Positions 39,280-47,980 of a DNA stretch of 64,000 bases are shown piece by piece (the stretch's first letter is position 1; every line of letters begins with the position of its first letter). Source of the DNA: JAUASW01 sp036880965 (GTDB lineage Bacteria > Pseudomonadota > Gammaproteobacteria > Burkholderiales > Burkholderiaceae_C); contig NZ_JBAJMV010000008.1 in the NCBI RefSeq assembly GCF_036880965.1, positions 59,633-123,632 of the forward strand. Direction: 5' to 3'. A program made the translations under genes and the position numbers. The notes under the pieces are model-generated. The model did no database searches. It worked only from the letters and a program-made list of their open reading frames with translations, and had not been told where the DNA came from.

Positions 39280-41342
39280 GACTGCCGGCGCTCGACGAGG
39301 TGCCGCGCCTGGGCCTGGCGGCCTTTCGCAGCCGCATCGTTTTCCACGGCGTGTTTCTGCTGCTGGCTGCCGCCACGCTGGCGCTGGCGGTCTCGCTCTT
39401 GCTGGAAGAAAAACAGCGCAGCTATCAGCGCTACGAGCAGGGCTTCAAGCGCTCGCTCGGCGAGATCACGGCGCAACTGCGCCACCCGACCGGCCAGCTG
39501 GCGCTCCTGAACCCGGGCTTCCAGGGCAGGCGGCCGATCACGCCGCTGCTGCTGCCCTTCTCGGCCATCGATTTCGATGACCCGACCAAGGCGCAGCGCG
39601 CGGTCGAGATGTCGGGCTGCACCTTGCAGTTCAGCGATGGCGCCAGCCTGTGCGTGGCCGTGGGCAGCAAGGCGGCGGCCGGTGCCTTCATCTATCTCGT
39701 GGGCAGCCTGGACGCCGGTCCGCTGGTCGGGCGTGAGCACGGCGCCTCGGCACTGGCCGGCCTGCATCGCGCACGCATCACGGTGAAGTTGCCCGGTGGC
39801 AGCGAGCAGTGGATCGCGCCCTTCGAAGCGATGGCAAGCGGCGGCGAAGGCCAGCTCGGGCGGCTCACCGGCTTCCTCGGTGGCACGGATGAGCTGCCGG
39901 TCCGCGCAAGGCCGACGCGCGACTTTCGCGGCTGGCTGTGGCGCGAAGGGCCTTGCCTGAGGAACACGAACGGCGCCGATTGCCCGCGCCGCACGCTGTA
40001 CTCGATCCGTCTGCCGGTCGAGGCCTTTCGCAACGCGCTGTTCCGGCAGCCCGCGCCGACCTGGCCGCCGGCCGAGCTGGACCGCATCGAAGTGCGGATG
40101 GAGATGCTGGCGCCGAACGGCGCCGCGCCCTTGTTCGACAGTGGCGCCGGCACGCTCCTGCCGCCGGTCTCGCTGAACAGCGTGGGCCAATCGCTGCAGC
40201 CGGGCGAGACCTTGACCATCACCCGCGATGGCCGGCCGGTGACGACGCTGCGCGGCTCGGCCGACCCGGCCGAGATTCCTTCGCCCTGGTTGACCCGGCT
40301 GATCCGCCGGCTGCCGGTGCAGGTGCAGGCGCCGGCGCTGCTAGCCGAAGACAGCGTGGTGACACCGCTGGGCCGCTACGAGCTCGCCTTGCGGGGCGAT
40401 TGGCGCAGCCTGGACCGCTCCCTGAGCGCCAGCGCGGCGCGCGCCTCGTGGCTGGTGGGTGCGATGCTGGCGGCCATCGCCCTGGCCTGGTTGATCATCG
40501 AGCTCGGGCTGATGCGCCGGGTGGCACGGCTCACCAGGCGGGCGGCAGCGGTGTCGTACGAAGTGCAGCATCCGCAGGTCGAGCAGCGCCTGGGCCGGCT
40601 CGATGTTTCGGACCTGCGCGGCAGCGATGAAGTGGGCATCCTGGCCGGCTCCTTGTCAGACCTGCTGGAGCGCACGCGCGACGGCATCCGTCGCGAGCAT
40701 CTGCGCGCCGAGCATGAGCGCGACATGTGGCATGCGGTGGGGCACGAGATCATGTCGCCCCTGCAATCGCTGATGGCACTGCATGGCTCACCAGACGATG
40801 CCAGCCACCGCTATCTGCAACGCATGCAGCAGGCGGTGCGGGTGCTCTACGGCGCCGCATCGCCGAGCGAGGCGATTGCCTCGGCCCAGCTCGCCCCGGG
40901 CCGCCTGGACATCGACCAGTTCCTGCAGGAAGTGGCCGCCAATGCGGCCTTCGCCGACATTGCCGATGTGCGTTACGAGGCGCACGGCACGCCGCTGTGG
41001 GCGCGGGCCGATGCCTATTCGCTGGAAGACGTGATCACGCACCTGCTGCGCAATGCCGACCGCTACCGGCCTGTCGGTACACCGATCAGTATCACGGCCG
41101 GGGAAGGCGAGGGCCAGGTCTTGCTGACGGTCCACAACCAGGGGCCGGCCATCGACGAGCACCTGCTGGACAAGATCTTCGAGTACGGCGTCTCCGACCA
41201 GCCCGAAGCTCAGGGTGGCGAGCGTCGTGGCCAGGGGCTGTTCGTGGCCAGGAGCTATCTGGCCAAGATGGACGGCAGCGTCAACGCGCGCAATGTGGCG
41301 GACGGCGTGATCTTCGAGCTCAGGCTGCGGCGCAGCAGTTAG
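39276..41342 (+). CDS. sensor histidine kinase
   Basis: A 688-residue inner-membrane kinase. TM1 (about 20-42), a large periplasmic sensor (about 45-385) without a recognised domain, and TM2 (about 390-412) precede a HAMP-like linker. A HisKA-like helix carries His490 (WHAVGHEIMSPLQSL), and HATPase_c follows with N-box (EDVITHLLRNADRY) and a divergent G1 box (VHNQGPAIDE). The loop GGERRGQGLFVARSYLAKMD serves as the G2 region. It is coupled to the OmpR-type regulator by a 4-base overlap. The two periplasmic Cys pairs (GPCLRNTNGADCP and SGCTLQFSDGASLC) could form disulfides in the sensor. Confidence 0.88.
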   Translation: MRLPALDEVPRLGLAAFRSRIVFHGVFLLLAAATLALAVSLLLEEKQRSYQRYEQGFKRSLGEITAQLRHPTGQLALLNPGFQGRRPITPLLLPFSAIDFDDPTKAQRAVEMSGCTLQFSDGASLCVAVGSKAAAGAFIYLVGSLDAGPLVGREHGASALAGLHRARITVKLPGGSEQWIAPFEAMASGGEGQLGRLTGFLGGTDELPVRARPTRDFRGWLWREGPCLRNTNGADCPRRTLYSIRLPVEAFRNALFRQPAPTWPPAELDRIEVRMEMLAPNGAAPLFDSGAGTLLPPVSLNSVGQSLQPGETLTITRDGRPVTTLRGSADPAEIPSPWLTRLIRRLPVQVQAPALLAEDSVVTPLGRYELALRGDWRSLDRSLSASAARASWLVGAMLAAIALAWLIIELGLMRRVARLTRRAAAVSYEVQHPQVEQRLGRLDVSDLRGSDEVGILAGSLSDLLERTRDGIRREHLRAEHERDMWHAVGHEIMSPLQSLMALHGSPDDASHRYLQRMQQAVRVLYGAASPSEAIASAQLAPGRLDIDQFLQEVAANAAFADIADVRYEAHGTPLWARADAYSLEDVITHLLRNADRYRPVGTPISITAGEGEGQVLLTVHNQGPAIDEHLLDKIFEYGVSDQPEAQGGERRGQGLFVARSYLAKMDGSVNARNVADGVIFELRLRRSS

Positions 41343-41369
41343 CATCAAGCCAGCGCTGGAGGACAAGCG

Positions 41370-42800
41370 ATGGCAATCAAGCAATTGGCCGGGCTCGACG
41401 CGAGCTTTCTGTTCCTGGAGACGGCCGAGATGCCCATGCATGTGGGTGCGCTGCACGTCCTCGAACTGCCGGCAGGCTTCAAGGGCAGCTTCCTGGAAGC
41501 ACTGCGCAAGCACATGCGCACGCGCATGCCGCATCTGCCCGCGCTCAGGCGCCGCCTCGCGGCCGTGGGCCTGAATGTGGTGAACCCGGCCTGGGTCGAT
41601 GCCGAGCCTGATCTTGAACAGCACATCGTGCCCGTGGCACTGCCCGCCGGCAGCGGCATGGTGGCGCTTGAAGAAGCGGTGGCCCGCCTGCATCCGCAAC
41701 TGCTGCCGCGCGAGCGCCCGCTGTGGAAATTCCACGTCTTCGAAGGTCTGGCGCCGTCGCCCGACGACGGCGCCACCCGCGTGGCGCTCTACACGCAGCT
41801 GCACCACGCAGCGGTGGACGGCCAGGCGGCGGTAGCGCTGGCCGCGGTGATCCTGGACCTCACGCCGGTGCCGCGCGACATGCCGGCCAGGCCACCGCGC
41901 AAACGCCATGAGCCGGGCACGCTCAGCCTCTTGCGTGGCGCCCTGCTGCACCAGGCCAAGCAGTACATGAACGCCGCGCGGGCACTGCCTGGCGCAATCG
42001 GCACACTCGGTGCTTCAGCGGGCGACGCGGCAGGCGCGCTGCTGGGCCTCTTGCGCGGCAAGAGCGCCTCGGCCAGCCCCTTGAAGCTGGCGCCACGCAC
42101 GCGCCTGAACCGCAGCATCACGGCCGGGCGCAGCTTTGCCACGGTGAGCCTGCCGCTGGCCGAGCTGCATCGGCTTCGCAAGGTCCATGGCGCGAGCTTG
42201 AACGACGCGGTGCTCTTCCTCTGCGGCACAGCGCTGCGCCGGCTCTTCCTGGATTGGCATGAGCTGCCGAAGAAGCCGCTGGTCGCGGCCGTGCCGGTCT
42301 CCACGCGCGCCGCCGGCGACACGGCGTCGAACAACCAGGCCACCATGAGCACGGTCACCCTGGGCACGCACATCGCCGACCCGCAAAAGCGCCTGGCCCA
42401 TGTGCTGGCTGCGTCCGCCGCGATGAAGAGCTCGCTCGGCACCTTGAAGGACCTGATGCCGCTGGACTTCCCGTCGCTGGGCCTGCCCTGGCTGATGGAG
42501 GGCGCGGCGCGGCTCTATGGCGCAGCCAGCATGGCCGAGAAGCTGCCGGCGCTGGCCAACGTGGCGATCTCCAATGTGCCTGGCCCGCAGGTGGTGCTGT
42601 ATCTCGCCGGTGCCCGCATGATCACGAACTACCCGACCTCGATCGCGGTGCACGGCATGACGCTCAACATCACGGTGCAGACCTATGGCGACTCGCTCGA
42701 GTTCGGCCTGATGGCCTGCAGCGATTCGCTGCCCGAGACGGCCACGCTGGCCGCCTATCTGCGCGAGGCGCTGGAGGAGTGGCGGGGCATGGCGGCCTGA
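41370..42800 (+). CDS. wax ester synthase/diacylglycerol acyltransferase
   Basis: A 476-residue WS/DGAT-family enzyme that joins acyl-CoA to a long-chain alcohol or diacylglycerol to make wax esters or triacylglycerol. The catalytic HHxxxDG motif is complete (LHHAAVDG, His145, His146, Asp150). Other family segments are present: LDASFLFLETAEMPMHVGAL near the start, PLWKFHVFEGL, NDAVLFLCGTALRRLF and ANVAISNVPGPQ. GGAGG lies seven bases before the ATG. It follows the two-component pair by 27 bases on the same strand and may be co-transcribed. It would act at the inner membrane face and build storage lipid. Confidence 0.92.
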   Translation: MAIKQLAGLDASFLFLETAEMPMHVGALHVLELPAGFKGSFLEALRKHMRTRMPHLPALRRRLAAVGLNVVNPAWVDAEPDLEQHIVPVALPAGSGMVALEEAVARLHPQLLPRERPLWKFHVFEGLAPSPDDGATRVALYTQLHHAAVDGQAAVALAAVILDLTPVPRDMPARPPRKRHEPGTLSLLRGALLHQAKQYMNAARALPGAIGTLGASAGDAAGALLGLLRGKSASASPLKLAPRTRLNRSITAGRSFATVSLPLAELHRLRKVHGASLNDAVLFLCGTALRRLFLDWHELPKKPLVAAVPVSTRAAGDTASNNQATMSTVTLGTHIADPQKRLAHVLAASAAMKSSLGTLKDLMPLDFPSLGLPWLMEGAARLYGAASMAEKLPALANVAISNVPGPQVVLYLAGARMITNYPTSIAVHGMTLNITVQTYGDSLEFGLMACSDSLPETATLAAYLREALEEWRGMAA

Positions 42801-42813
42801 TCGGCCCACCGCA

Positions 42814-43239
42814 TCACTTGGCCCAGTTGATGCTGCCGCCCCAGGGCAGGGGCAGGAACTTGTAGGGGTTCATTTCGACCAGGGTGCGGGCCAGGCGGTC
42901 GCGCCGGTCGTACTGCAGCTGAACCATGGTCTTGTCATCGCGGTAGATGCGGCAGACCCGGTTGCGCACCGGCACCTCGGCATAGACCAAGGTGCCACTG
43001 CTGCATTGCATCAGGAAGCGCGGCTTGGATCTGGCGCAGTCGTCCGGCGTCAGGAGCCGGGCGGGCAGATCGCGCCGCTGCAAGGCCGCCAGCGCCGCGT
43101 CCGGCGTCGAAAACTCCAGCTTGTTGGCCGTCACCAGCTGGTCCACCGCTTCGTATTCCTCCGTGCACGCCCCGCGCGTGAACAGGGGCGGCAGCAATGC
43201 AATCCAGACAAGGGCGACGAAAGCGAGGAGTTTTTTCAT
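42814..43239 (-). CDS. exported protein of unknown function
   Basis: A 141-residue protein starting at ATG 43239, giving a clear signal peptide (MKKLLAFVALVWIALLPPLF) with cleavage near GAC. The mature part has several Cys and a core VYAEVPVRNRVCRIYRDDKT typical of small periplasmic proteins. I do not recognise a family. A longer in-frame start (43350) would bury the signal and was rejected. It is convergent with the acyltransferase gene and divergent from the DUF1203 gene. Confidence 0.6.
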   Translation of the reverse strand: MKKLLAFVALVWIALLPPLFTRGACTEEYEAVDQLVTANKLEFSTPDAALAALQRRDLPARLLTPDDCARSKPRFLMQCSSGTLVYAEVPVRNRVCRIYRDDKTMVQLQYDRRDRLARTLVEMNPYKFLPLPWGGSINWAK

Positions 43240-43387
43240 CAGTCTGCGGTCAGGCTCGAGCTTGACGGTCAAAGGAAGTTCGATGTTAGCGAATTGCGTG
43301 TCCGGAAACGGCACGACCCAAGCCCGTTCGTGCGATGAAATCCTCAGCATGAACCCTCACCCCAGGGCCCCGTGACCCAACGAGACG

Positions 43388-43858
43388 ATGACGATGAAAC
43401 TCACCGTGCGAGGAATTCCAGGCGCGCATGCGCAGGCGCTGCGCAGCGGCGGACCTGACGCCAACGGCCAGGCCGCGCTGCAGCAGCTGGCCGAAGGCCA
43501 AGGCAACCCCTGCCGACATTGCCTGCAGCTGATAGCGCCGGGCGAGGAAATGCTGGTGCTGGCCTATCGGCCTTTTGATCAGCTACAGCCCTATGCCGAG
43601 CTGGGCCCGATCTTTCTGCACAGCAAGGCTTGTGAGCGCCACGACAGCGATGCTCTGCCAAAGTGGTTCGAGCACCTGCAGCCGGCCCTGATCCGCGGCT
43701 ACGGCAATGACGACAGGATTCGCTACGAGACCGGTCAGGTCGTCCCGGGCGCGGAACTCGGCCAGGCCTGCCGGCAGATACTCGCCGACCCCGCCGTGGC
43801 TTATGTCCACATCCGCTCGAAGTTCAACTGCTTCCAGTGCCGGGTGGAGCGCGGCTAG
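43388..43858 (+). CDS. DUF1203-family protein
   Basis: A 156-residue protein matching DUF1203. It has the N-terminal segment, then CRHCLQLIAPGEEMLVLAYR, YAELGPIFLHSKACERH, and a C-terminal YVHIRSKFNCFQCRVERG. Conserved Cys and His residues (CRHC, KACERH, NCFQC) could bind metal, but no function is known for the family. A second ATG two codons in is equally possible. It is monocistronic. Confidence 0.85.
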   Translation: MTMKLTVRGIPGAHAQALRSGGPDANGQAALQQLAEGQGNPCRHCLQLIAPGEEMLVLAYRPFDQLQPYAELGPIFLHSKACERHDSDALPKWFEHLQPALIRGYGNDDRIRYETGQVVPGAELGQACRQILADPAVAYVHIRSKFNCFQCRVERG

Positions 43859-44007
43859 GCCTGTGACGCCAGCCCGCCGATTTGCCGGCGTGTTGCCGTT
43901 GGGCGGGCGCCAGCAGGCGGCATGCCAGCGCAATCGGCTATTCAACTGAAGCCGCATGCAAGCATGACAGTCACCGGCTCGTGCGTGCAGGCCTCTCAAA
44001 CAGGGCT

Positions 44008-44853
44008 TCAGGCGAGCACGGCCAGCACCACGTCCGTTGCCTTGACCAGGGCGGTCACTGCCACGCCGGGTGCCAGGCCCAGCTGCTGGACGCTGGACTG
44101 GGTGATGGTGGCAACCAGGCGAGTGCCGCCGGCCAGGGCCACGTCAACTTCGGCATTGACCGCGCCGGGTCGCAGCTGCTCAACGGTGCCAGACAGCTGG
44201 TTGCGGGCCGAGACCTTGAAGCCGTCCAGGCCCGTGGCGATCAGGACGTTGGACGAGGGGATCAAGGCCATGGCCGACAGCCCGGTCTGCAGGCCCAGTG
44301 CAAGGCTGCTCTCCTGGGGCACGATGGCCACCAGGCGCTGGCCGCCGGGCAGTTCGAGCTCCACCTCGTCGTTGACCGCGCCTTCGCGCACCGCGCGCAC
44401 GGTGCCGTTGAACTGGTTGCGGGCGCTGGTCTTCATGTTGATCACATCCAGGAGGGAGAACTCGCGGCCGAGGTCGGTGGCGGCGGCCTCCACGAGGCCC
44501 AGGAAGCGCTGGTGCACCGCGTCGATCTGCTCATAGCGCTGCACCAGGCGCAGGCCCCGTTCGGTCAGGCGGGTGGAACCGCCGCCGCGGCCGCCGGTGC
44601 TGCGCTCCACCAGGGGCTCGCCGGCCACGCGGTTCATCGCGTCGATGGCGTCCCAGGCGGCCTTGTAGCTCATGCCATAGGCCTTGGCGGCATGGGTGAT
44701 CGAGCCCTGCTCGGCGACGGCGCGCAAGAGGGCGATGCGGCCCGGGCCGCCGAGGTTTTGGTCGCCGGACCTGATCCAGATCGAACCACCAAGACTCAGG
44801 CGGCCTGTGCCCTGGCTGCCGGCGGCTTGGCTCTTGTTCTTCTTCTCGGTCAT
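44008..44853 (-). CDS. modE: molybdate-responsive regulator ModE
   Basis: A 281-residue ModE. The winged-helix DNA-binding domain (about 35-125, RIALLRAVAEQGSITHAAKA and YGMSYKAAWDAIDAMN) is followed by two Mop/TOBE molybdate-binding domains (about 140-208, TSARNQFNGTVRAV, and 212-280, VSARNQLSGTVEQL). Molybdate-bound ModE dimers repress modABC. The ATG overlaps the modC stop (ATGA), so modE is the last gene of modABCE and controls its own operon, presumably through the AT-rich dyad upstream of modA (47007-47031). Confidence 0.93.
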   Translation of the reverse strand: MTEKKNKSQAAGSQGTGRLSLGGSIWIRSGDQNLGGPGRIALLRAVAEQGSITHAAKAYGMSYKAAWDAIDAMNRVAGEPLVERSTGGRGGGSTRLTERGLRLVQRYEQIDAVHQRFLGLVEAAATDLGREFSLLDVINMKTSARNQFNGTVRAVREGAVNDEVELELPGGQRLVAIVPQESSLALGLQTGLSAMALIPSSNVLIATGLDGFKVSARNQLSGTVEQLRPGAVNAEVDVALAGGTRLVATITQSSVQQLGLAPGVAVTALVKATDVVLAVLA

Positions 44854-45536
44854 GTGCTGGCTGTCGATGCTTGGACGGTCGGCGCGACGACACGACCCTG
44901 CGCCAGCTCGACCACCTCGTCGGCCAGCGCGCGCACATCGTCTTCCTCGTGGGTGATCAGCAGCAACGGTATCTGCAGTTGCGCCTGCAGGTCGACCAGC
45001 TCGTCGCGCAGGCTGCGGCGCAGCCGCTGGTCCAGCGCGGCGAAAGGCTCGTCCAGCAGCAGCGCGGCCGGCGCGCTGACGAGGGCCCGGGCCAGGGCGG
45101 CGCGCTGGCGCTGGCCGCCCGAGACTTGCGACGGTTTCTGGTCGGCCACCGCGCCCAGGCCAAAGCGCTCCAGCCATTGCTCGGCCAGCGGGTCTCGGAC
45201 ATCGCGCGGCGGATTGCGCCAGCCGCGCCAGCGGGCGAAGGCAATGTTCTGCCGCAGGCTCAGGTGCGGGAACAGCGCATAGTCCTGGAACACGCAGCCC
45301 AGGCCTCGCTGCTGCGGGCCGAGGTCCTGCCCGCTTGCGCTGTCGAACAGGGTCTTGCCCGCCACGGCGATGCGGCCGGCATCTGGCCGCTGCACACCGG
45401 CAATCATCTTCAAGGTCTGGCTCTTGCCGGCGCCCGAGGGGCCGAACAGCGCCAGCCTGGGCGCGTCGCTGCGCAGGTTCAAAACCAGGTCGAAGCTGCC
45501 GCTCAGGCGCTTCTCGATCTCGATCAGCCAGTTCAT
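44850..45536 (-). CDS. modC: molybdate ABC transporter ATP-binding protein
   Basis: A 228-residue ABC ATPase. Walker A is GPSGAGKS, the Q-loop FQDYALFPHLSL, the signature QVSGGQRQR, Walker B LLLDEPFAAL, and the switch His is in LLITHEEDD. It energises molybdate uptake with ModB and ModA. It ends shortly after the ATPase domain and lacks the C-terminal Mop/TOBE domain found in E. coli ModC (about 350 residues), so molybdate feedback on the pump itself is probably absent. It overlaps modB and modE by four bases each. Confidence 0.92.
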   Translation of the reverse strand: MNWLIEIEKRLSGSFDLVLNLRSDAPRLALFGPSGAGKSQTLKMIAGVQRPDAGRIAVAGKTLFDSASGQDLGPQQRGLGCVFQDYALFPHLSLRQNIAFARWRGWRNPPRDVRDPLAEQWLERFGLGAVADQKPSQVSGGQRQRAALARALVSAPAALLLDEPFAALDQRLRRSLRDELVDLQAQLQIPLLLITHEEDDVRALADEVVELAQGRVVAPTVQASTAST

Positions 45537-46216
45537 CGCTGCTGCCCCCGCTGCGGCAGGGAGCTGCGCATGAGGCGGCTCGAGCTCAGCAGCACGGCCA
45601 TGCAGGTGATCGAGGTCAGCGCCACCAGCAGATCGGCCTGGTAGTCCTGCCCGGCCTGCACCGCTTCATAGACGGCGATCGACAAGGTCTGCGTCTTGCC
45701 GGCAATGCTGCCGGCCACCATCAGGGTGGCACCGAACTCGCCCAGCGCGCGCGCAAACGCCAGCAGCAGGCCGGCCAGGATGCCGTGCCAGGCCAGGGGC
45801 AGGCTGACGCGGAAGAACACGGCCGCATTGGCAAGCCCCAAGGTGCGCGCGCTGTCCTGCTGGTCGGCATCGACCATCTCGAAGGCCGCCCGCGCGGCCT
45901 TGAACACCAGCGGGAACGACACCACGGTCGCCGCGATCACCGCCGCCTGCCAGGTGAAGATCAGGCGGATGCCGAAGGTCTGCATCAGCCAGGCGCCCAG
46001 TGGCCCCTGCGAGCCCAGCAGCACCAGCAGGTAGTAGCCCAGGACCGTGGGCGGCATCACCATGGGCAGGGTCAGGGCGGCATCCAGCAGCTCGCGGCCC
46101 CACCACCGCCGGCGTGCCAGCAAGTAGCCCACGCCGACGCCAAGGAACAGGTTGATCAGGGTCGCCCAGCCCGCCACCTTGAGGCTCAGAGCGAGTGCGG
46201 TCCAGGCGCCGTCCAT
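45533..46216 (-). CDS. modB: molybdate ABC transporter permease
   Basis: A 227-residue inner-membrane permease with five or six TM segments (LSLKVAGWATLINLFLGVGV, TLPMVMPPTVLGYYLLVLLG, and so on). The EAA loop is RTLGLANAAVFFRVSLPLAWHGI with RALGEFGATLMVAGSI, typical of ModB. Start is the ATG at 46216 (MDGAWTALALSLKVAG); longer frames upstream overlap modA. It forms the translocation channel with ModC and overlaps modC by four bases, with five bases separating it from modA. Confidence 0.93.
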   Translation of the reverse strand: MDGAWTALALSLKVAGWATLINLFLGVGVGYLLARRRWWGRELLDAALTLPMVMPPTVLGYYLLVLLGSQGPLGAWLMQTFGIRLIFTWQAAVIAATVVSFPLVFKAARAAFEMVDADQQDSARTLGLANAAVFFRVSLPLAWHGILAGLLLAFARALGEFGATLMVAGSIAGKTQTLSIAVYEAVQAGQDYQADLLVALTSITCMAVLLSSSRLMRSSLPQRGQQR

Positions 46217-46221
46217 GGGGA

Positions 46222-46992
46222 TCAGGGCGCGGCGAAGCCGTGTTTGAGCAACACGGTGCGCGCGGCCGGCGTGAGCAGAAACTCGACAAAGGCCCGGGCC
46301 AGCGCAGGCTGCGTGCTCGCAGCGACCGGCGCGGCCGGGTAGAGCACCGGCTTGCGCGTGGGCACGGTGAACGCGGCTCGGCGCACCTTGTCGGGCAGCA
46401 GCGCGGCATCGGTGGCATAGACGAAACCGGCGTCCACCTCGGAGCGGGCCACGTAGTCCAGCGCCTGGCGCACATTGCTGGCGCCGATCATCTTGGGCTC
46501 GATGGCCGACCACAGGCCAGCCATCTGCAAGGCCTCCTGTGTGTAGCGGCCCACCGGCACGCTCGCGGGCAGGCCGATGGCGATGCGGGCATAGGCCGGC
46601 TGGGCCAGGTCGGCGAGCGCCTTGGGGTGCAGGGCGCTTGCGGCCGGCAGTATCAGCACCAGCTCGTTGCGGGCGAAGTCGCGGCGCTGGCTGGCGGTGA
46701 TCAGCTGCTGCGCCTGGGCCCGGTCCATCGTCTCCTGGTCGGCGGTGGCCAGCACATCGGCCGGCGCACCCTTGGCGATCTGCTGCAGGAGCGCGCCCGA
46801 GGCGCCAAAGTTGAACTGCAGCCTGTGGCCCGGCTGGCTGGCCTCGAACAGCGGCGCGATTTCGCGCAGGGCTTGGGTCAGGCTGGCGGCGGCCGAGACC
46901 GTCAGTTCGGCCGCATTGGCGGCGCCAGCGCCCAAGGCACTGAGCGAGATCAGCAGGGACAGGGCGCATCGGCGCAGTTCCAGCAAGGGCAT
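46222..46992 (-). CDS. modA: molybdate-binding periplasmic protein
   Basis: A 256-residue solute-binding protein with a signal peptide (MPLLELRRCALSLLISLSAL to about ANA) and the ModA core: ELTVSAAASLTQALREIAPL, FNFGASGALLQQIAKGAPAD, VLATADQETMDRA, SNVRQALDYVARSEVDAGFV. It captures molybdate or tungstate for the ModBC pump. The ATG at 46992 follows AAGGAG by five bases; a longer frame crosses the promoter and was rejected. First gene of modABCE, under the 47007-47031 operator. Confidence 0.93.
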   Translation of the reverse strand: MPLLELRRCALSLLISLSALGAGAANAAELTVSAAASLTQALREIAPLFEASQPGHRLQFNFGASGALLQQIAKGAPADVLATADQETMDRAQAQQLITASQRRDFARNELVLILPAASALHPKALADLAQPAYARIAIGLPASVPVGRYTQEALQMAGLWSAIEPKMIGASNVRQALDYVARSEVDAGFVYATDAALLPDKVRRAAFTVPTRKPVLYPAAPVAASTQPALARAFVEFLLTPAARTVLLKHGFAAP

Positions 46993-47006
46993 CGCGGCTC
47001 CTTGTT

Positions 47007-47031
47007 TCGATATATACGAATATATACGACG
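47007..47031. promoter_or_regulatory. ModE-like operator upstream of modA
   Basis: TATATA-N4-TATATA (47011-47016 and 47021-47026) lies within a TCGA...CGACG context. This is the only such AT-rich dyad in a very GC-rich neighbourhood, and it sits immediately before the modA ribosome site. It resembles known ModE sites (CGNTATATA inverted repeats), though the outer CG pairs are off register by one base. The modE gene is in the operon. Confidence 0.6.
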
Positions 47032-47074
47032 CTCGGCCGACACCCCTCGTTACTAGGGCAAGCGCCCAAGACCG

Positions 47075-47908
47075 ATGCAAGGCGGCGGCGCTAGGATGCC
47101 GTCCATGCCCCAGAAACAAGCCCGCCGCAGCGCTGCCGCTGCCGCAGCGCCCGGCAGCTCAGATGACGAGCTGCGCGCCCCCAATGCCTGGCTGATGCTT
47201 CTCGAGGGCCGCGCGCCCTGGGAGTTCGCCGCCCTGCTCGCCGCCTCGCCCTGGTTGCGCAAGCTGCCCCGGGGCGACGGCCATCCGGTCATCGTCTTTC
47301 CCGGCCTCGGTGCCAACGACTTCACCACCCTTGCCCTGCGCCGCTTTCTGGACGAGCTGGGCTATGTCACCCACCCCTGGGGCCATGGCTTCAATTTCGG
47401 CCCGCGCGAGGGCGTGCTGGAGCACTGCACGGCCAAGGTGAAGCGCCTGTTCCGCGATCACGCCCGGCCGGTCAGCCTGATCGGTTGGAGCCTGGGCGGC
47501 ATCTATGCCCGCGAGCTGGCCAAGGAGCTGCCCGACCATGTCAGGCATGTGATCACACTGGGCACGCCATTCACCGGCCATCCGCGCGCGACGAATGCCT
47601 GGCGCCTCTTCGAGCTGGTCAGCGGGCAAAGGGTGCAGGACCATGAGCTGCTGGAAGAAATTCGCCGCACGCCGCCGGTGCCCACCACCTCGATCTATTC
47701 CAAGACCGATGGCGTGGTCGCCTGGCAATGCAGCGTGATGGCGCCCGGCCCCTTGAGCGAAAACATCGAGGTCCAGGCCAGCCATTGCGGCATGGGCATG
47801 AATCCCTTGGCGCTGTATGCGGTGGCCGACCGCCTGGCCCAGCCCGAAGGGCAATGGCAGCGCTTCGACACCACGGGCGTGCGCAGCTGGTTCTATCGCA
47901 GCAGCTGA
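47075..47908 (+). CDS. alpha/beta hydrolase, lipase/esterase-like
   Basis: A 277-residue cytoplasmic alpha/beta hydrolase. PVIVFPGLGANDFTTLALRR holds the oxyanion-loop region, and LIGWSLGGIYARELA carries the nucleophile elbow GWSLG with Ser139. The acid is probably in SIYSKTDGVVAW, and the catalytic His in QASHCGMGMN (the lipase/PGAP1-like ending). A Ser/Ala-rich stretch at 16-32 precedes the domain. Downstream ATGs at 47096 and 47105 are alternative starts; none has a good ribosome site. Substrate unknown. Confidence 0.75.
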   Translation: MQGGGARMPSMPQKQARRSAAAAAAPGSSDDELRAPNAWLMLLEGRAPWEFAALLAASPWLRKLPRGDGHPVIVFPGLGANDFTTLALRRFLDELGYVTHPWGHGFNFGPREGVLEHCTAKVKRLFRDHARPVSLIGWSLGGIYARELAKELPDHVRHVITLGTPFTGHPRATNAWRLFELVSGQRVQDHELLEEIRRTPPVPTTSIYSKTDGVVAWQCSVMAPGPLSENIEVQASHCGMGMNPLALYAVADRLAQPEGQWQRFDTTGVRSWFYRSS

Positions 47909-47980
47909 TTCGCTTGTTCGCTTCGGCTGGGCCCAGCGCCGACCCACGGGCCGGCGCTGGGCCTGTGTTCCACTTGGCAG

